From Holothuria scabra (taxonomy: Eukaryota; Echinodermata; Holothuroidea; Aspidochirotida; Holothuriidae), in assembly GCA_037179385.1 (NCBI GenBank), contig CM074179.1:32927903-32991902 (forward strand): a stretch of 64,000 bases of DNA. The letters are read 5' to 3'. The first letter of the stretch is position 1; each line of letters begins with the position of its first letter. The notes beneath the pieces were generated by a model, which saw only the letters and a program-made list of their open reading frames with translations, was not told where the DNA came from and did no database searches. Positions 12,770 through 25,200 of this stretch are shown here, piece by piece. The translations under genes and the position numbers were made by a program.

Positions 12770-13165
12770 TTAGATGTGGCATTTTCTGACCAATCAATGT
12801 CTAGCAATGGACTGACTGATCTCACTTGCCCACTCTTGCACACATTCCATTCCCAATATGTGCTGTATGCTGAGCCATACAAACAACCGCCTCAATATTG
12901 TACTAATATTGCAGTCATTTATGCTAACAGCTAACCTTCATAGTCCAGTCACTTTGCCCATAATGCCTGCAAAACTTAGGTCTGTCATTCTTTGGCCCAT
13001 CAACAAGCAGCAAGGGACTGACTGATCTCTCTTGCCAACTTATGCACAAATTCCATTTCCAATATATGTTGTGCCATACAAACAACCTCCTCAATATTGC
13101 ACTTATATGGCTGTTATAAATGACAGTAGCTACCCTTCATAGTCAAGCCACTTTGCTCATAATGC
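12770..13165 (-). repeat. ~199-bp tandem duplication in the ATG101 3'UTR that includes the stop codon region
   Basis: Two diverged copies, about 12770-12966 and 12974-13165, share GGACTGACTGATCTC, CACATTCCAT/CAAATTCCAT, GCCATACAAACAACC and CTTCATAGTC, ending in TTTGC(C/T)CATAATGC. In the right copy this end is the last codons of ATG101 plus its stop. In the left copy the stop is TGG, so it is untranslated debris. The copy offset is 199 bp, measured on the CATAATGC anchor. Confidence 0.8.
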
Positions 13166-13240
13166 TAGGGTATCTCGTAGTAACTTTCTGACAGCTGTTC
13201 CCACAGACGCGTTTGTAGGTCCTGAGTTCTGGTAAGAAAT
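13157..13240 (-). CDS. ATG101: ATG101 coding exon 8 with stop
   Basis: Encodes [20 protein letters not shown] then LRDTLAL and TGA at 13157-13159. The acceptor is CTTCAG after a T-rich tract. The end of this exon is copied in the 3'UTR tandem duplication. Confidence 0.95.
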   Translation of the reverse strand: MSYQNSGPTNASVGTAVRKLLRDTLAL

Positions 13241-16200
13241 CTGAAGGAAAAACAGACATTCCACATCAAATGTAAAAGTAAAAATTGTGCTTTAACACAC
13301 CACTGGGGCAAATATTAATGCTTCTACAGGCCTTCAGATTAAGATTTTCCAGGTGTGCTATGAATCCAATTCCTCAAGAAACTAAGATATGTGGTAGGCA
13401 TGCTGTTTTGCTCAACTTTAACAGATTTAAATAAGCTCCTGTCTTCATTTAGGTGTTCAAAAAAGCACTCTCGTTACAGTGATTTGAGGTGAGTGATGGT
13501 GTGTGATTGCACTCGCAGACCTCAAAATTCAAGGCCTGCTTCTCCACCTTCTGCTAACTCCACCAGCTCTCTTATAGGTGCTTCTAACTCCACTACCACA
13601 CATATGGGTATAGACTTCAAATACCACCAACATGAAAGGGTACAGAATTCTACAAGCACACATTTGGATACAGACTAATCTAATTCCACGCTCAAGTAGG
13701 CTATGCTTACAAAATTCTCACATCATTAGCCTGTATGGGTATAGACTGCTAATTCTACCAGTACACATATGGGTGCAAACTTTAAATGCCACCTGCATGC
13801 ATAGGCATACAAGGCAGGGGTGCAGGGGGGCACTTGCACTACCAATTCGGGCAAAAACAGCTGGTCCATTCAGGCAAAACATGAGCAAAACATGATAAAT
13901 GGTGCCACTGTTTTGGCAAAAATTGCTCTTGCCCCCTCAAAAAAATTACCCCCACCCCCTGTACGCCTATGCCTGCATGTGTCTTCTGATTCCACCAGCA
14001 ATCATAACTACACCACCATACCTTTGGGTGCTGCCAATTCTTTAATAACAACAGGAAATATTGCAGTTTCTCGACCCTTTGATTTACAATAGGTGCATTC
14101 GACTTAGCGGCTCAAGCTGGCTCAGCCAGCTATCGATCTTTCAGAACGATCAGAAAAGTGATCTTAATGTCATCAAATCGTCACAACTTGAGGCCGGCCA
14201 AAACAACCAGCCCTTCAAGATGGCCTAGTTGAGCGGGTGACGTATTTTACGTCACATTTCGACCAGTAAAAAAACTGGTTGAGCCAGTTGAGCAAACCAG
14301 AGCCTCTAAATCGAACGCACCTAATAATGACCAGTTCAGTTTTTTCATTTATGTTGAACTAAAAAAAGCTATAAACTTTATGCATACCTTTAACTCATGT
14401 TGGGGTAACCATAATGCAACTTTGCACCTAGCAGATGGAGAGTGTTGCACTTAGAATTAGGTAGTGCTGCTTGGTAAAGGGAAAAAGCAGTTACCCAAAA
14501 CTCCTTTGAAGAAAGAGTGAGACTCCAAAAGGAACACCAAAATAAACAGAAATGCCAAACATGGGCAAATGTGACCACAGCTTGTCTAATCACATAGCCA
14601 GTCTTAACATGTTTTGCCATCCTAATGTTGGCATCTTTACTGCAAATTTAACAAAAATTGACCAGCTATTGCAGATGATGAAAGTTTTTGAAGAGAGAGA
14701 TAGACTTGTTACCCCATAGTACCACAAACGTCTACCCACGTGGGTAGAGCTAATGAACAATGAATGACTTTGTCTCCCCTGGACTCTACCATAAACTATA
14801 TACCCTGTCTTGAATGCCTTTTAAATTTCTGTTGATTTTTGTCAATCTCTCTGTCTGTTCAAAAAACGTACAATATATGCAAGAGGTCAGGGCTACAAAC
14901 ATTTATACACCTTTTCCTAAACAAATGGATAGTAAAACATTTTTGCTAGACATAGGAAATGCACACATTCCTTTAAATACCCTCTAGATAGGAAAGTGGT
15001 GCCTAGAAATTTTTTTGTATACCCATGGAATAATAAAAGTATTGATAACTCTGATATAATCATAACATGGGGAGATATTAATTATTACATCAACATCTTA
15101 ACAAGGATGAAATGAAGTACATATTTGTTATCTTATACAGACCTTAAAGAGAAATGGTTGGACATCTGGGCAACTGGTATCAAAGACTGTCTCTAGGTGT
15201 GGTTGGTTTGGTGCTTTGGGGATAAAATCATGTCTGTTCATTGCTTCTACTATACATATTATCTAAAAAAAAAAAAAAATGGTGTAAAAGTGTGATTAGA
15301 ATCATCTAAAATTGTCAATTGAGTAATATAAAATGAGCTTCCTCACAGTGTAGACATATCACTTAAAAATGACTTTTCAAATGCTATATTCAATTTCACA
15401 AGTTAAAATATGCAAGACCAAAATGCTGTAAACAAACTTCATAAAATTTAATAAAAAAAATCTCATTTTGCATTCTACATAATTTAATTTGTATGTCCCT
15501 AAGTTAGTTAATTAGATGACGTTTAACGACACACCAACACGAATTGTGTCAGATAGTGTCATCTAGGAAAAACAAATGGCACAGTGTATAATCACTTTAA
15601 AAAAAAATTGAGAATATTGCAGAGGTAAGTGCCCTTGAAACATGAACTATATCCCATAAATGATGTGAAATATTAATGATAAATTGTATAACTAAAATAT
15701 TTAAGATCACAACTGAATCTACAGAATTAATTCACTTGTATTTCCACCTCTTCTACATTGAGTCAACTGTATAGGAAATTTCCAACCATTAATTTACACG
15801 AACCAGGCTTGGGGCTATTGCAGCTAAAATTGAAAGTAATTGATTATGATTGTGATTACATTGGAATGTAATCATGATTGCAATCATGATTACACTTTCT
15901 TTCCACATAAACAATGTAGTAGGCAAAACAATCCAGTGCCCACAACTGGAAAAAAATGACATGGACATTGCTCTAGATATGCCCGGACAGAACCAAGTCC
16001 TCCCAAACAAGAGATTACTGAACCCATGAACTTCTCACTCATTTTAAACAAGAACATCAAAGAAAGAGGGACAATTAAATTTTGTCATTCCAACAGAAGA
16101 ATCAAGCACCGAGAAAATTGTTCAGTAACTTTACTTCTTTGTTCAAGCCAGCTTCAATGTAATCAGAAATGAAACCATGATTGCGACTACTTTGCCATTT

Positions 16201-19200
16201 TCACAAAAGTAATCGATTGCGATTACAACTACTTCAAAATGTGTTATCGATTGCAATCAATTACGATGACTGATTACGATTACCCCAAGCCTGACACAAA
16301 CGATTAACTTAACACGAATGCCAACATGCAGTGCATATGGCTAACCTGGATTTATGTGAGTCTGCAAGTTATAAGAATTAGCTGCACTGCATTGATCATG
16401 CCTCTATACATACATTCATATGTGTGAATACAGGGAGCTGCTGGTGAATACACAAACAGACATTACGCTAAGGAGATGCTGCATAATTGTAAAGGAGAAT
16501 GTGAGGTTACTGCTTGGAGGATGTGAGTTTATTGAACGATGAATGCAACTTTATCTTTGCAAAACTTTCAGCCGCACAGTCAGTATGCAGGTAGGTACGG
16601 TAAGTATAAGCATCTACCATTATATACTAGGCTACCTTGCTACTCCAAATATCCATAACGTTTAATGAGCAGATGTACCGCAGCAATATTCTGCAGCTAT
16701 ATTCTCACCTTTTGACAGATGAGTTGTTAGCCTAATTTTTTAATTGTGTGTGAAAACATTCTAAAGATAAATCCTTATGGGACTTTTGTAGCAGCATTGG
16801 AACTAGGAACAAACTACATTAGTATTGTTACTTAAGCAAATAACTGGTTTAGCGGCAAGATTTTATCATTTTTGTGACTGCGGATTTTGGCAATTACAAT
16901 CGGGCTTTTTTCGCAGTGCGTTTTTTGGTCCACAAAATCCAGCATTCAGCATTTATCCAACACCTAGGTATAATCAGGGTTTTGTTAGTAAAAACTGCTT
17001 CTTACCACAGATGAATGTGCTGCCTTCAAGGTACTAGATCTTTAACATGGTTTTATAGTCAATTTATTTCATGAAACAAGGAATAGTTTTAGTGTTCAAA
17101 ACTTTCTAGCAATTTTGAGGTTTCTGCCTACTTAATCACAAAATCACTAAAATTGTAAAAGTGGGCAAAATCTTTTACAAGAGTTGGCTCTTGTGTAGCA
17201 ACTTTTTATGTGTAGCAAAATGCAATGCTGGATAAATTATTCCCAGTTCTAATCTGTTCCTACAGTACCTACTTAAGCCTGCAACAAAGATTCTTTTTCA
17301 TACTAACCTTCTCATTTAGAATTTCTCCCAGTTTTTCTCTGTAAACTTGTCTCTCTGGTAAAAGAAAAGAAAACCCTTTTAAATTCTGGCAAAGTTCATC
17401 CACCTTTCAACATATAGCACTGACTTTAAAAAACTCCATGATTGTGCACAATGTAACACTAATAGAGGTCACTCTACTATAGGTAACCAGGTTACTGACA
17501 ACACACCAAGTCAAAGAGCTCTTAACTTGTCTCATAATAAACAGTGCAAAACCCATTATCTACAAAGTCAGGATATCAAGATATTTTGCACAGGTCTGCA
17601 TTTTAATTTCACAGCCACTCCAATGCTTTGTATTTCTTTTGCTCAGTATGGTCTAAGCAACTTTAAATGAGGTGCAAGCAGAAAACCCCAACTTTCTCCC
17701 AACAAATCAGGTTTTAGCTTGTTTAGTAGGAGGTGATAACAGTACTGGAAGGGTAATTTCACATATTGCACTGAATTTGTAACCTGACAGTTTAAGAACA
17801 TGACGCAAATCAGATTATTTTTCATTGTTGTATTCATTACTGTGTTACAACTTAAATACTGTACTTTATTCATTATATGACTAAAACTGAGAGGAGTAGA
17901 CAAAATTGGCCAAGCCTAGCAATGAAAAAATCCCAACCCAAAAAATTTTGATAACAAAACATATTTACTATCATGCCAGCAATATCAACTCATAGTGTCC
18001 CTCTCCCCCCAACAGACAAATACTACCTTGTCCCCTTCTTCAGCACGTAATCCTATGAGAGGCATGTGCCTAAATGTTCTACATTTTTCCAAAGACTGAA
18101 GGAAAGCCTGTGACTGCATGTGAACAGTACAAACTCCAATCAGGTGCACATGTCAGCTGCTCTAAAGGTGTACCAAAATTGATGTTTAGAGGCAGTTTAA
18201 ATACATAGTTACTTGGTTAGTTAGTTAGTAAGTCAGCTAGTTAGATGTAGGGCTGTGACGGTTAATCGGTTAATCGTCGGTTACTCGTGCGTCATTCCTC
18301 TTCATAGATTAACCGTTTTCGTATTGCCAATAACTCAGTCGCCGCGGGGTGGCTTGGTTAGTAAACTGTTACACAAACATCGCGCAACAAACAGTGCCAG
18401 TTTCTCACAAATAATCGCTCGCACAATAACTGTAAAAAGAGTTTTAAAATCGGCCGTTTGATTGAACGGATTAATTCTGCGGCAGCTCCCTGAATTAAGT
18501 ACATTATGATGAGTGACAAGTGGCGTACCCATTGTTACTTTCGTTGGCAGAACTTCGTGTGCTCGTCTCCTAATCCCTTCAATAGCAACACCCAAGCACA
18601 ACTTTAGAAATTAGCGGCATGTTTGAGAGATTACCAAGCAAAAAGAAAGCCACAACACAAGCAGGGAGCTGTAACAAACGTTACCAAGCCCTGTATGGCA
18701 ATAAAACCTCCGCGAGACCATGATTAGGGCACAAAAGTATATCTGAATAAATCTTCCCACTGTAGCTAATCGAAATATTTTATCATGCTACACCTCCGTA
18801 AAATTATTTCATTATTTTTCATTGTTAGTAGTAGTATTTGGAAAAAATTTAACCCATAAAAATATGATCGTAAGCGATACGCCAGATAATTCCCGCCATT
18901 TTGTTGTTTGCCCAATATCATATAAAATGGAACATTCCATGTTGACTTTTATGAATAAGCATATGCAGTTCGTTGAACCGACTGGGTTGTAGTTGCGATA
19001 ATGTACTGTACTGTAGAAGTCAACCCTACGATGCACGTGAAAATAACGATCTAATTTTTAGCGATCTTGGACAGCAAAAAATGGACTCGATTTAAGTTAT
19101 CTTATGGTTTCTTTCTGATATAAATATCCCTGTATTTTTACCATTTCTTTTCCAAACCTTACCATCTTGTTTCAAAATAATCAGCAAATGAAATGCACTT

Positions 19201-22200
19201 AAGTCAGACCCCCGAAAAATCCAAGTACGGGAAGATTTGTGCTGCCGTTTCTTGGTGAATTTAGCACATGGCTTGGCCGGCTGCACAGGCCAGCTATGTA
19301 AGCCTGGGAAGTGCGATCGTCATAACATAACACAAACTCAATGGGGAAATCCGTTGGGAGGTCTGGTATTTTCACACACTAAATCCCATAGGCAATGGCG
19401 CGAGTTGTGATTGGCTGTCTCAGAACCAACGTATTTGAACCAATCACAATGCAGAGGCAATTCAAATTTTGCAATAGATTGTGTGCATATGATGTCACTG
19501 AGCAAAACATGGTCCCTTGTTTAGTTGTAAAAACGGATATGCATGCAAGTCTACTGCATGCATGGGACCACGTGTGTAATTGTTTTGGTTCGTAATGACG
19601 TCATATGATAACATTCCATAAGTCCTACTGTAAATAACTTTTCTTTAATTTATGCAGGATAATACGGCTTGGTTGTGCTGTTTGCGGCTGGTGGGCCATT
19701 TACAGTGCAATTGTACAGATCGCTACTATGACAAACACGTGAACACACGTACACAACACGTGAGCGCTGTACAGTGTATTGAACACTGCATCGCAAGCAA
19801 GCTGCATCAAAACAGCGGTGTGGGAGTGTTTCATAAAGTATCTGACAATATAACATAGGGTCAGGCGGGAATACAACAGTTGGTGGAATGTTAAAAAGTG
19901 CACGTGGTCTGAAGAAAGCTTCAGTAAATGCGGGATGGGTTTTTACTGTGAAAAAATGATATAAACTCAGCGCAAAATACCAACATTTTTGCCACATACT
20001 TACATGGGCGAACATGACTAACTGCGCCATTTTTAGACTTGTACTTGTACTTTCCTGTACAAAAGTGATGTTGACTTTTTGTTGTTGTGTGAACATTACG
20101 TCATTTTCGGTTAAACGCTTAACCGCCGGTTAATAAAATCGGTTAAACGGATAGTGAATTAACCGAAAATGCACAGCCCTAGTAAGATGAGGTTTTACAG
20201 TGCAATTTCTTACCAATTGGTGTGAATCAAGATGACCATACATTTTTTTTCCCAGTTGTGACTCCGCTACTTGCTGAACACCAAACATAATGGCAGTAGT
20301 TCCATTTTTTTGAGTCTTAGATAGGAGGCAGTTGTAGTTTACGAGTACAGTAGTTCACCTATGATACCTTACCTGAAGTCTGATACTTTCACATAATCAC
20401 AAACAATTTATATACATTGCAACAAAAAAGAGAAATATAATAAATACCTTGTTCATTTGCTAGTGATATGACGTTGACTTTTAACGTCCAAACCTCCCAT
20501 GGTATGCTTTCATCTGGAAATGGCCACCTATTCTTCTTCTTTTGATAAAATTCCAAAGAAATCTACAGGAGAAATATGAAACAGGTTTGACACTGTACTT
20601 TTTAAAGTTATGATTTAATCAACAGGATATTGTTTAAACTATCAAATTTTAAACTAAAAACCAGTAAGCACCAAATACCCTTCCTAAATAAATAGATAAA
20701 ATTCTAAGAAATAACTTTGGAGTTAATTCCAACAAACCAAAGAAATGCTTCTTTTAACAGATTCCATGAAACTCAGAAGTTTTCCACCTCATAGTAATTG
20801 GTACCTGGCATGCCCTGCCAATAATACAAGATCAAAGACATAATATTATTTCCATATTCCTTCAGTCTTGAAGTTTATAAAGTACTTCTCAGGCTTTATC
20901 ATGAATGAGCACACCATACAAAGAGAAAGCAGGGTTCGTACACATTCAAAATATAAAAACTTCATGACTCTTTCATGGCTTTTGAGGACCTAAAGTGACA
21001 TCTCCAGGACCTCATCTTCTTCCCAAAAGAAATGAATCTCAGCACAGGAAAGTCAGAACAATAAATCCACTTCCAAATATTCCTGAACTTTCCAAGACCT
21101 TTGAAAAATTGCTCATTATTCCTGATTTTCCAGGCCAGGAAATTCAAAATACTTCTGTTTTTCTGAATTTTTCAGAATTCCAGGGCCTGTAAAATACCTG
21201 AAAAGGCAAACCCATGTTCATGTTTCATAACAATTAAAAGTACCAGCTTCAAGAAAAGTAAACTGAGCCAAAGCTGACAGAATTAAATTTGAAAACAAAA
21301 GTGGGACCTGCTAAAGTTAGTCACAAAAGGGAATAATAAAATTCACGTGCAATCATTACTGCACTGTGTAATGTCGTATGTGTTCAGCTAGAGATCAGTA
21401 TTTTACTTACCTGTCCACTCTGCAGGCCTGCATTGGCATCTGTAGATCGTAGCACTTCTTTAAAACCAGCTACCTCTCTTCTAATTTTTGTGTCCAGACT
21501 GTTAGAGTTACATCTTACCTGTGGAATGAGATTGTATCAGTAAAACTGCTAATGAAAACATTTGGGTACCCAGATAGGAATTCACAGGTGAAATTGTCAC
21601 ATAATGGTTCAATTAAAGCAGCTTATGCTGTTTGATGAAAAAAAAATAACCTTCATCGTTAATCTTCAATCTTGCTCTTCCATTCGATACCAACCCGATA
21701 GAAATCCTTCACGCCAGGTTTTTTCCGGTGAAATTTCACTAATTAGAGCGCTAATTACAATAGAAAAAAACTCCATCTACTTTTTTCGGCTAAACTCTTA
21801 TGCAAAGACAATGGGCTCTTATCTCAATTTGACCAATCACAATGCAAGAAATGAATGACGTAAAATTATGCCTACCCTTTGTACGTATTGCCAATATATC
21901 ACACATGTTGTGTACATGCATTACAGGAGTCCTTTCACAACCGTTCGGGCCCAACACAGAATGACAGTTAGTTTCACACGTATGTAACCCAAAGATTGTT
22001 TTTGAATGCCAAGCCACAGCATCAAATCAAAGAGAAAATGAACATTATCTTGAAACTTGGGACGGATTCAAATAGCACAATCAGCGACAAAATTAAAAAC
22101 TGAACGATGGAGCCGAAACAAGTGAATAGGAATTTGTCACTGAATCTGGGTTCACAAATGAGACGAACGAATTGCGCAGCCGGTTCGATGCGATGTGCAA

Positions 22201-25200
22201 ATTGGACACGTAAAGGCCATTTGAATAACGTATGTATCAATTGAACGAAATTTCACTGTCTGTTTTGTTTACGTTTTGCTTGACTCCTTCTCAAAATGAC
22301 CTTCTGAATATGCATCAAATTCATAGGGCGGAGCTAGAGCAAGATAATAAGGCAGAATAGCGTTTGGAAACCGTTGAAATCTTTTCGAATTTTTTCGAAT
22401 TTTTGCTCATTTTCGGAGAAAAGACTAAAGTACGTTAGTTTTTAAAGCTTTTTACACTTGTATGGAGTACAGCCCATACATTTGATGAACACTGGAAACG
22501 TAAAAATAACAGCATAAGCTGCTTTAAGTGGCACTTCTTTCAAGTTGTGGGGAACTGAGTTGTTTTCCCTGGGTACATTTCAGAATTTATCCCTAAAATG
22601 TTTGCTTAAAAATCATTTGCATCATTGATGAAATTATAAAATACAAATTGGACAAAACATCTTGTTGCCAGAGTAAACCTTTGTTCCAACATTTTTGAAA
22701 ATCATGACAGGCAGAAACCCTGGCTGATTTCCACTGACTCTACAATAGAAATACTGAAGTGATTATTGCAAAACTGCAACAGAGTACATGAAAGCTACTG
22801 TAGGCTTCATGCAGTAGTTTACTTCTTCATGATCAGAATGCTAAGAAGGGTTGTGCAGTATACAGGTATTGATGTGAACACCGATACTAGAGGTACAGGT
22901 AACAAAAATACCAAAGATATTTTGGTGTGTTTCTAATACCGGTTCTTCGAAAAATACTGATACTCGAAAAAACACCCTGGAAAGGTCTAAATAGGAAACA
23001 GGAGTATTACTTACGATTGTGCATGAGTGTAGAGAAGTGTGGTGAACAAAGTCAAAGCAAAGGTTTCTGTTACACGGTAATAGAGCAATCATTTGCCAAG
23101 CTGCATCAATGTACAGGACAACAGGGATGCTGTGCATTGTTTGGTTCCTTCCCACTTGAATTTCCTACCCGAGATTTGACTACCGGTACTGCCTCAATAC
23201 CACTTCTGTGAGCTTTACAGTACTGGTACCAATATTTTCATGGTACCATCCAACCCTAATGCTAAGCTTGAATTCTAAGTTGGCTGAATCACAAAAATTG
23301 CAAAAACATTATGCTACAGTGATATCCTGAACTTGTTGCTCAATAATGTTCAGTTTGATGGTGTTATGTTCAAAACCTCTCAAACATACCTTGTAAATCA
23401 TGAAAGTATGAATAGAAGCTGAAATACTCTGTAATGTGTTTCATATAGAGTAAAAGCTGGTCATAGCCTTTTTTCCACTCAAACATCACTGACTTGCTTT
23501 TCCTACCCCATTGCTTATGCTGAGCACCAAGCACAAAGACAGTACAGTAGGTTGCACTTTTAAAGGACTTCTTTGGTATGACCCAGCCAGGACTCCAACT
23601 TCAGACCTCCCTGCAGCAAGTTTGAAGCTCTAATCACCAAGTTCTCGCAGTCCATACCCTGTGGAGTATATTAAACTATGATAATTTTGTTACTTACATA
23701 TGTTAGGTCTACAAAGTCACAGTCCGTTTCTACCACACCCACTGTGCCAATGAGGAAAGCACCTTCTTGCTTGTAGTGGAACTGAAAATAAAATAAGAAA
23801 CAAAAAAACATATATTTACTAATTAAATAACATTATTTTAAAATAGAGAACCACATAGCAACATCTGGATCTCATATCTACTCAACAGTTTTGATACTTT
23901 CTCTCCTCATTGGAGTACTGACATTGAAGCAACAGCCATTTATAAGTTAGGAACAAAAGTTTTCAGAGTTGATCATGAAAAGTCTGATAGCTTATGTTAT
24001 TTCTTTGCAACCAGAAAAAGTGAAGCCAAATACATACATTTAACCAGAATGCAAAACTGCATTGAGGTTTTGATGATACACAAATGTTCCATTTCAAATA
24101 ATCCCATCATCAGATGACCTTTGACCTCCTCCAAAAAATAGGGGCCATCTTCTGACCATAACGCGTCCACATACCAAATATGAAATCTATCCAAGTTTCC
24201 TATCTTGAGATATCATGTTAACAATATTTTCAGCCTTTGACCCCCGGTGACCCCAGATGACCTTTGACCTCCATCAAAAACAATAGGGACCATCTTCTGA
24301 CCATAAAGCATCCACAAACCAAATATCAAATCTATCCAAGTTTCTTATCTTGAGATAATGTGCTAACAAGATTTTCAGACTTTGACCCCTGGTGACCCCA
24401 GATGACCTTTGACCTCCATCAAAAACAATAGGGACCATATTCTGGCCAACACGCATCCACATACCAAATATGAAATCAATCTACCTTTCCTTTCTTGAGA
24501 TATCATGCTAAAAGGATTTTCAGCCTTTGACCCCCGGTGACCCCAGATGACCTTTGACCTCGGCCAAAAACAAAGGGTTCTTCCTCTCAATATGGTACAT
24601 CCATGTACCAAGTTTGAAAACTGTCAGACATTCCTACCTTGAGATATTGTGCTAAGAAGCAAAGCGTCACAAACACACACACACACATACACACACATAC
24701 ATACAAACACGCCATCATGATACTGCATAGGTTTCTCTTATCATCGAAACCTAACAAAGCAGTACTTCAAAGTATCTGCGATCTTCAGTGCTAACCCACA
24801 GCACAAAGCTGCTATCTGTCTAATTACATGACAGAATATATATCTGTTTAAGACATAAAACTTCAAAACTTGAAACAAGGGACTGCATATGTAGTTTCAG
24901 ATAATGCCACTGTCTACTTATTTATTTTTTTCTACTTTTTATTTATTTGGTTTGATAAATTTTATTTAAAGTCCTCTTAGATTCCCAACTTAAATTAACC
25001 TTAAATGACCTAAAGGTGACCTTTACTTACAAAATGTTACATCTGTTTTAATCCTTTATATGTACATTTCATTTGCAATAAGCTTGAATTTGATACCAAA
25101 CATAAGATGTCTATTCCATAAACTAGATAAGTCATAATTAAGAGGTACAGGTATGTGAAAAAGTGGGCGTGGCTTATGACATTAATAAAAAAACCAGAAT

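Noticed and set aside
19650..20096. 148-codon minus-strand open frame inside the hAT element
   Set aside because: No BED finger, DDE or hAT dimerisation motif; the composition looks like chance.
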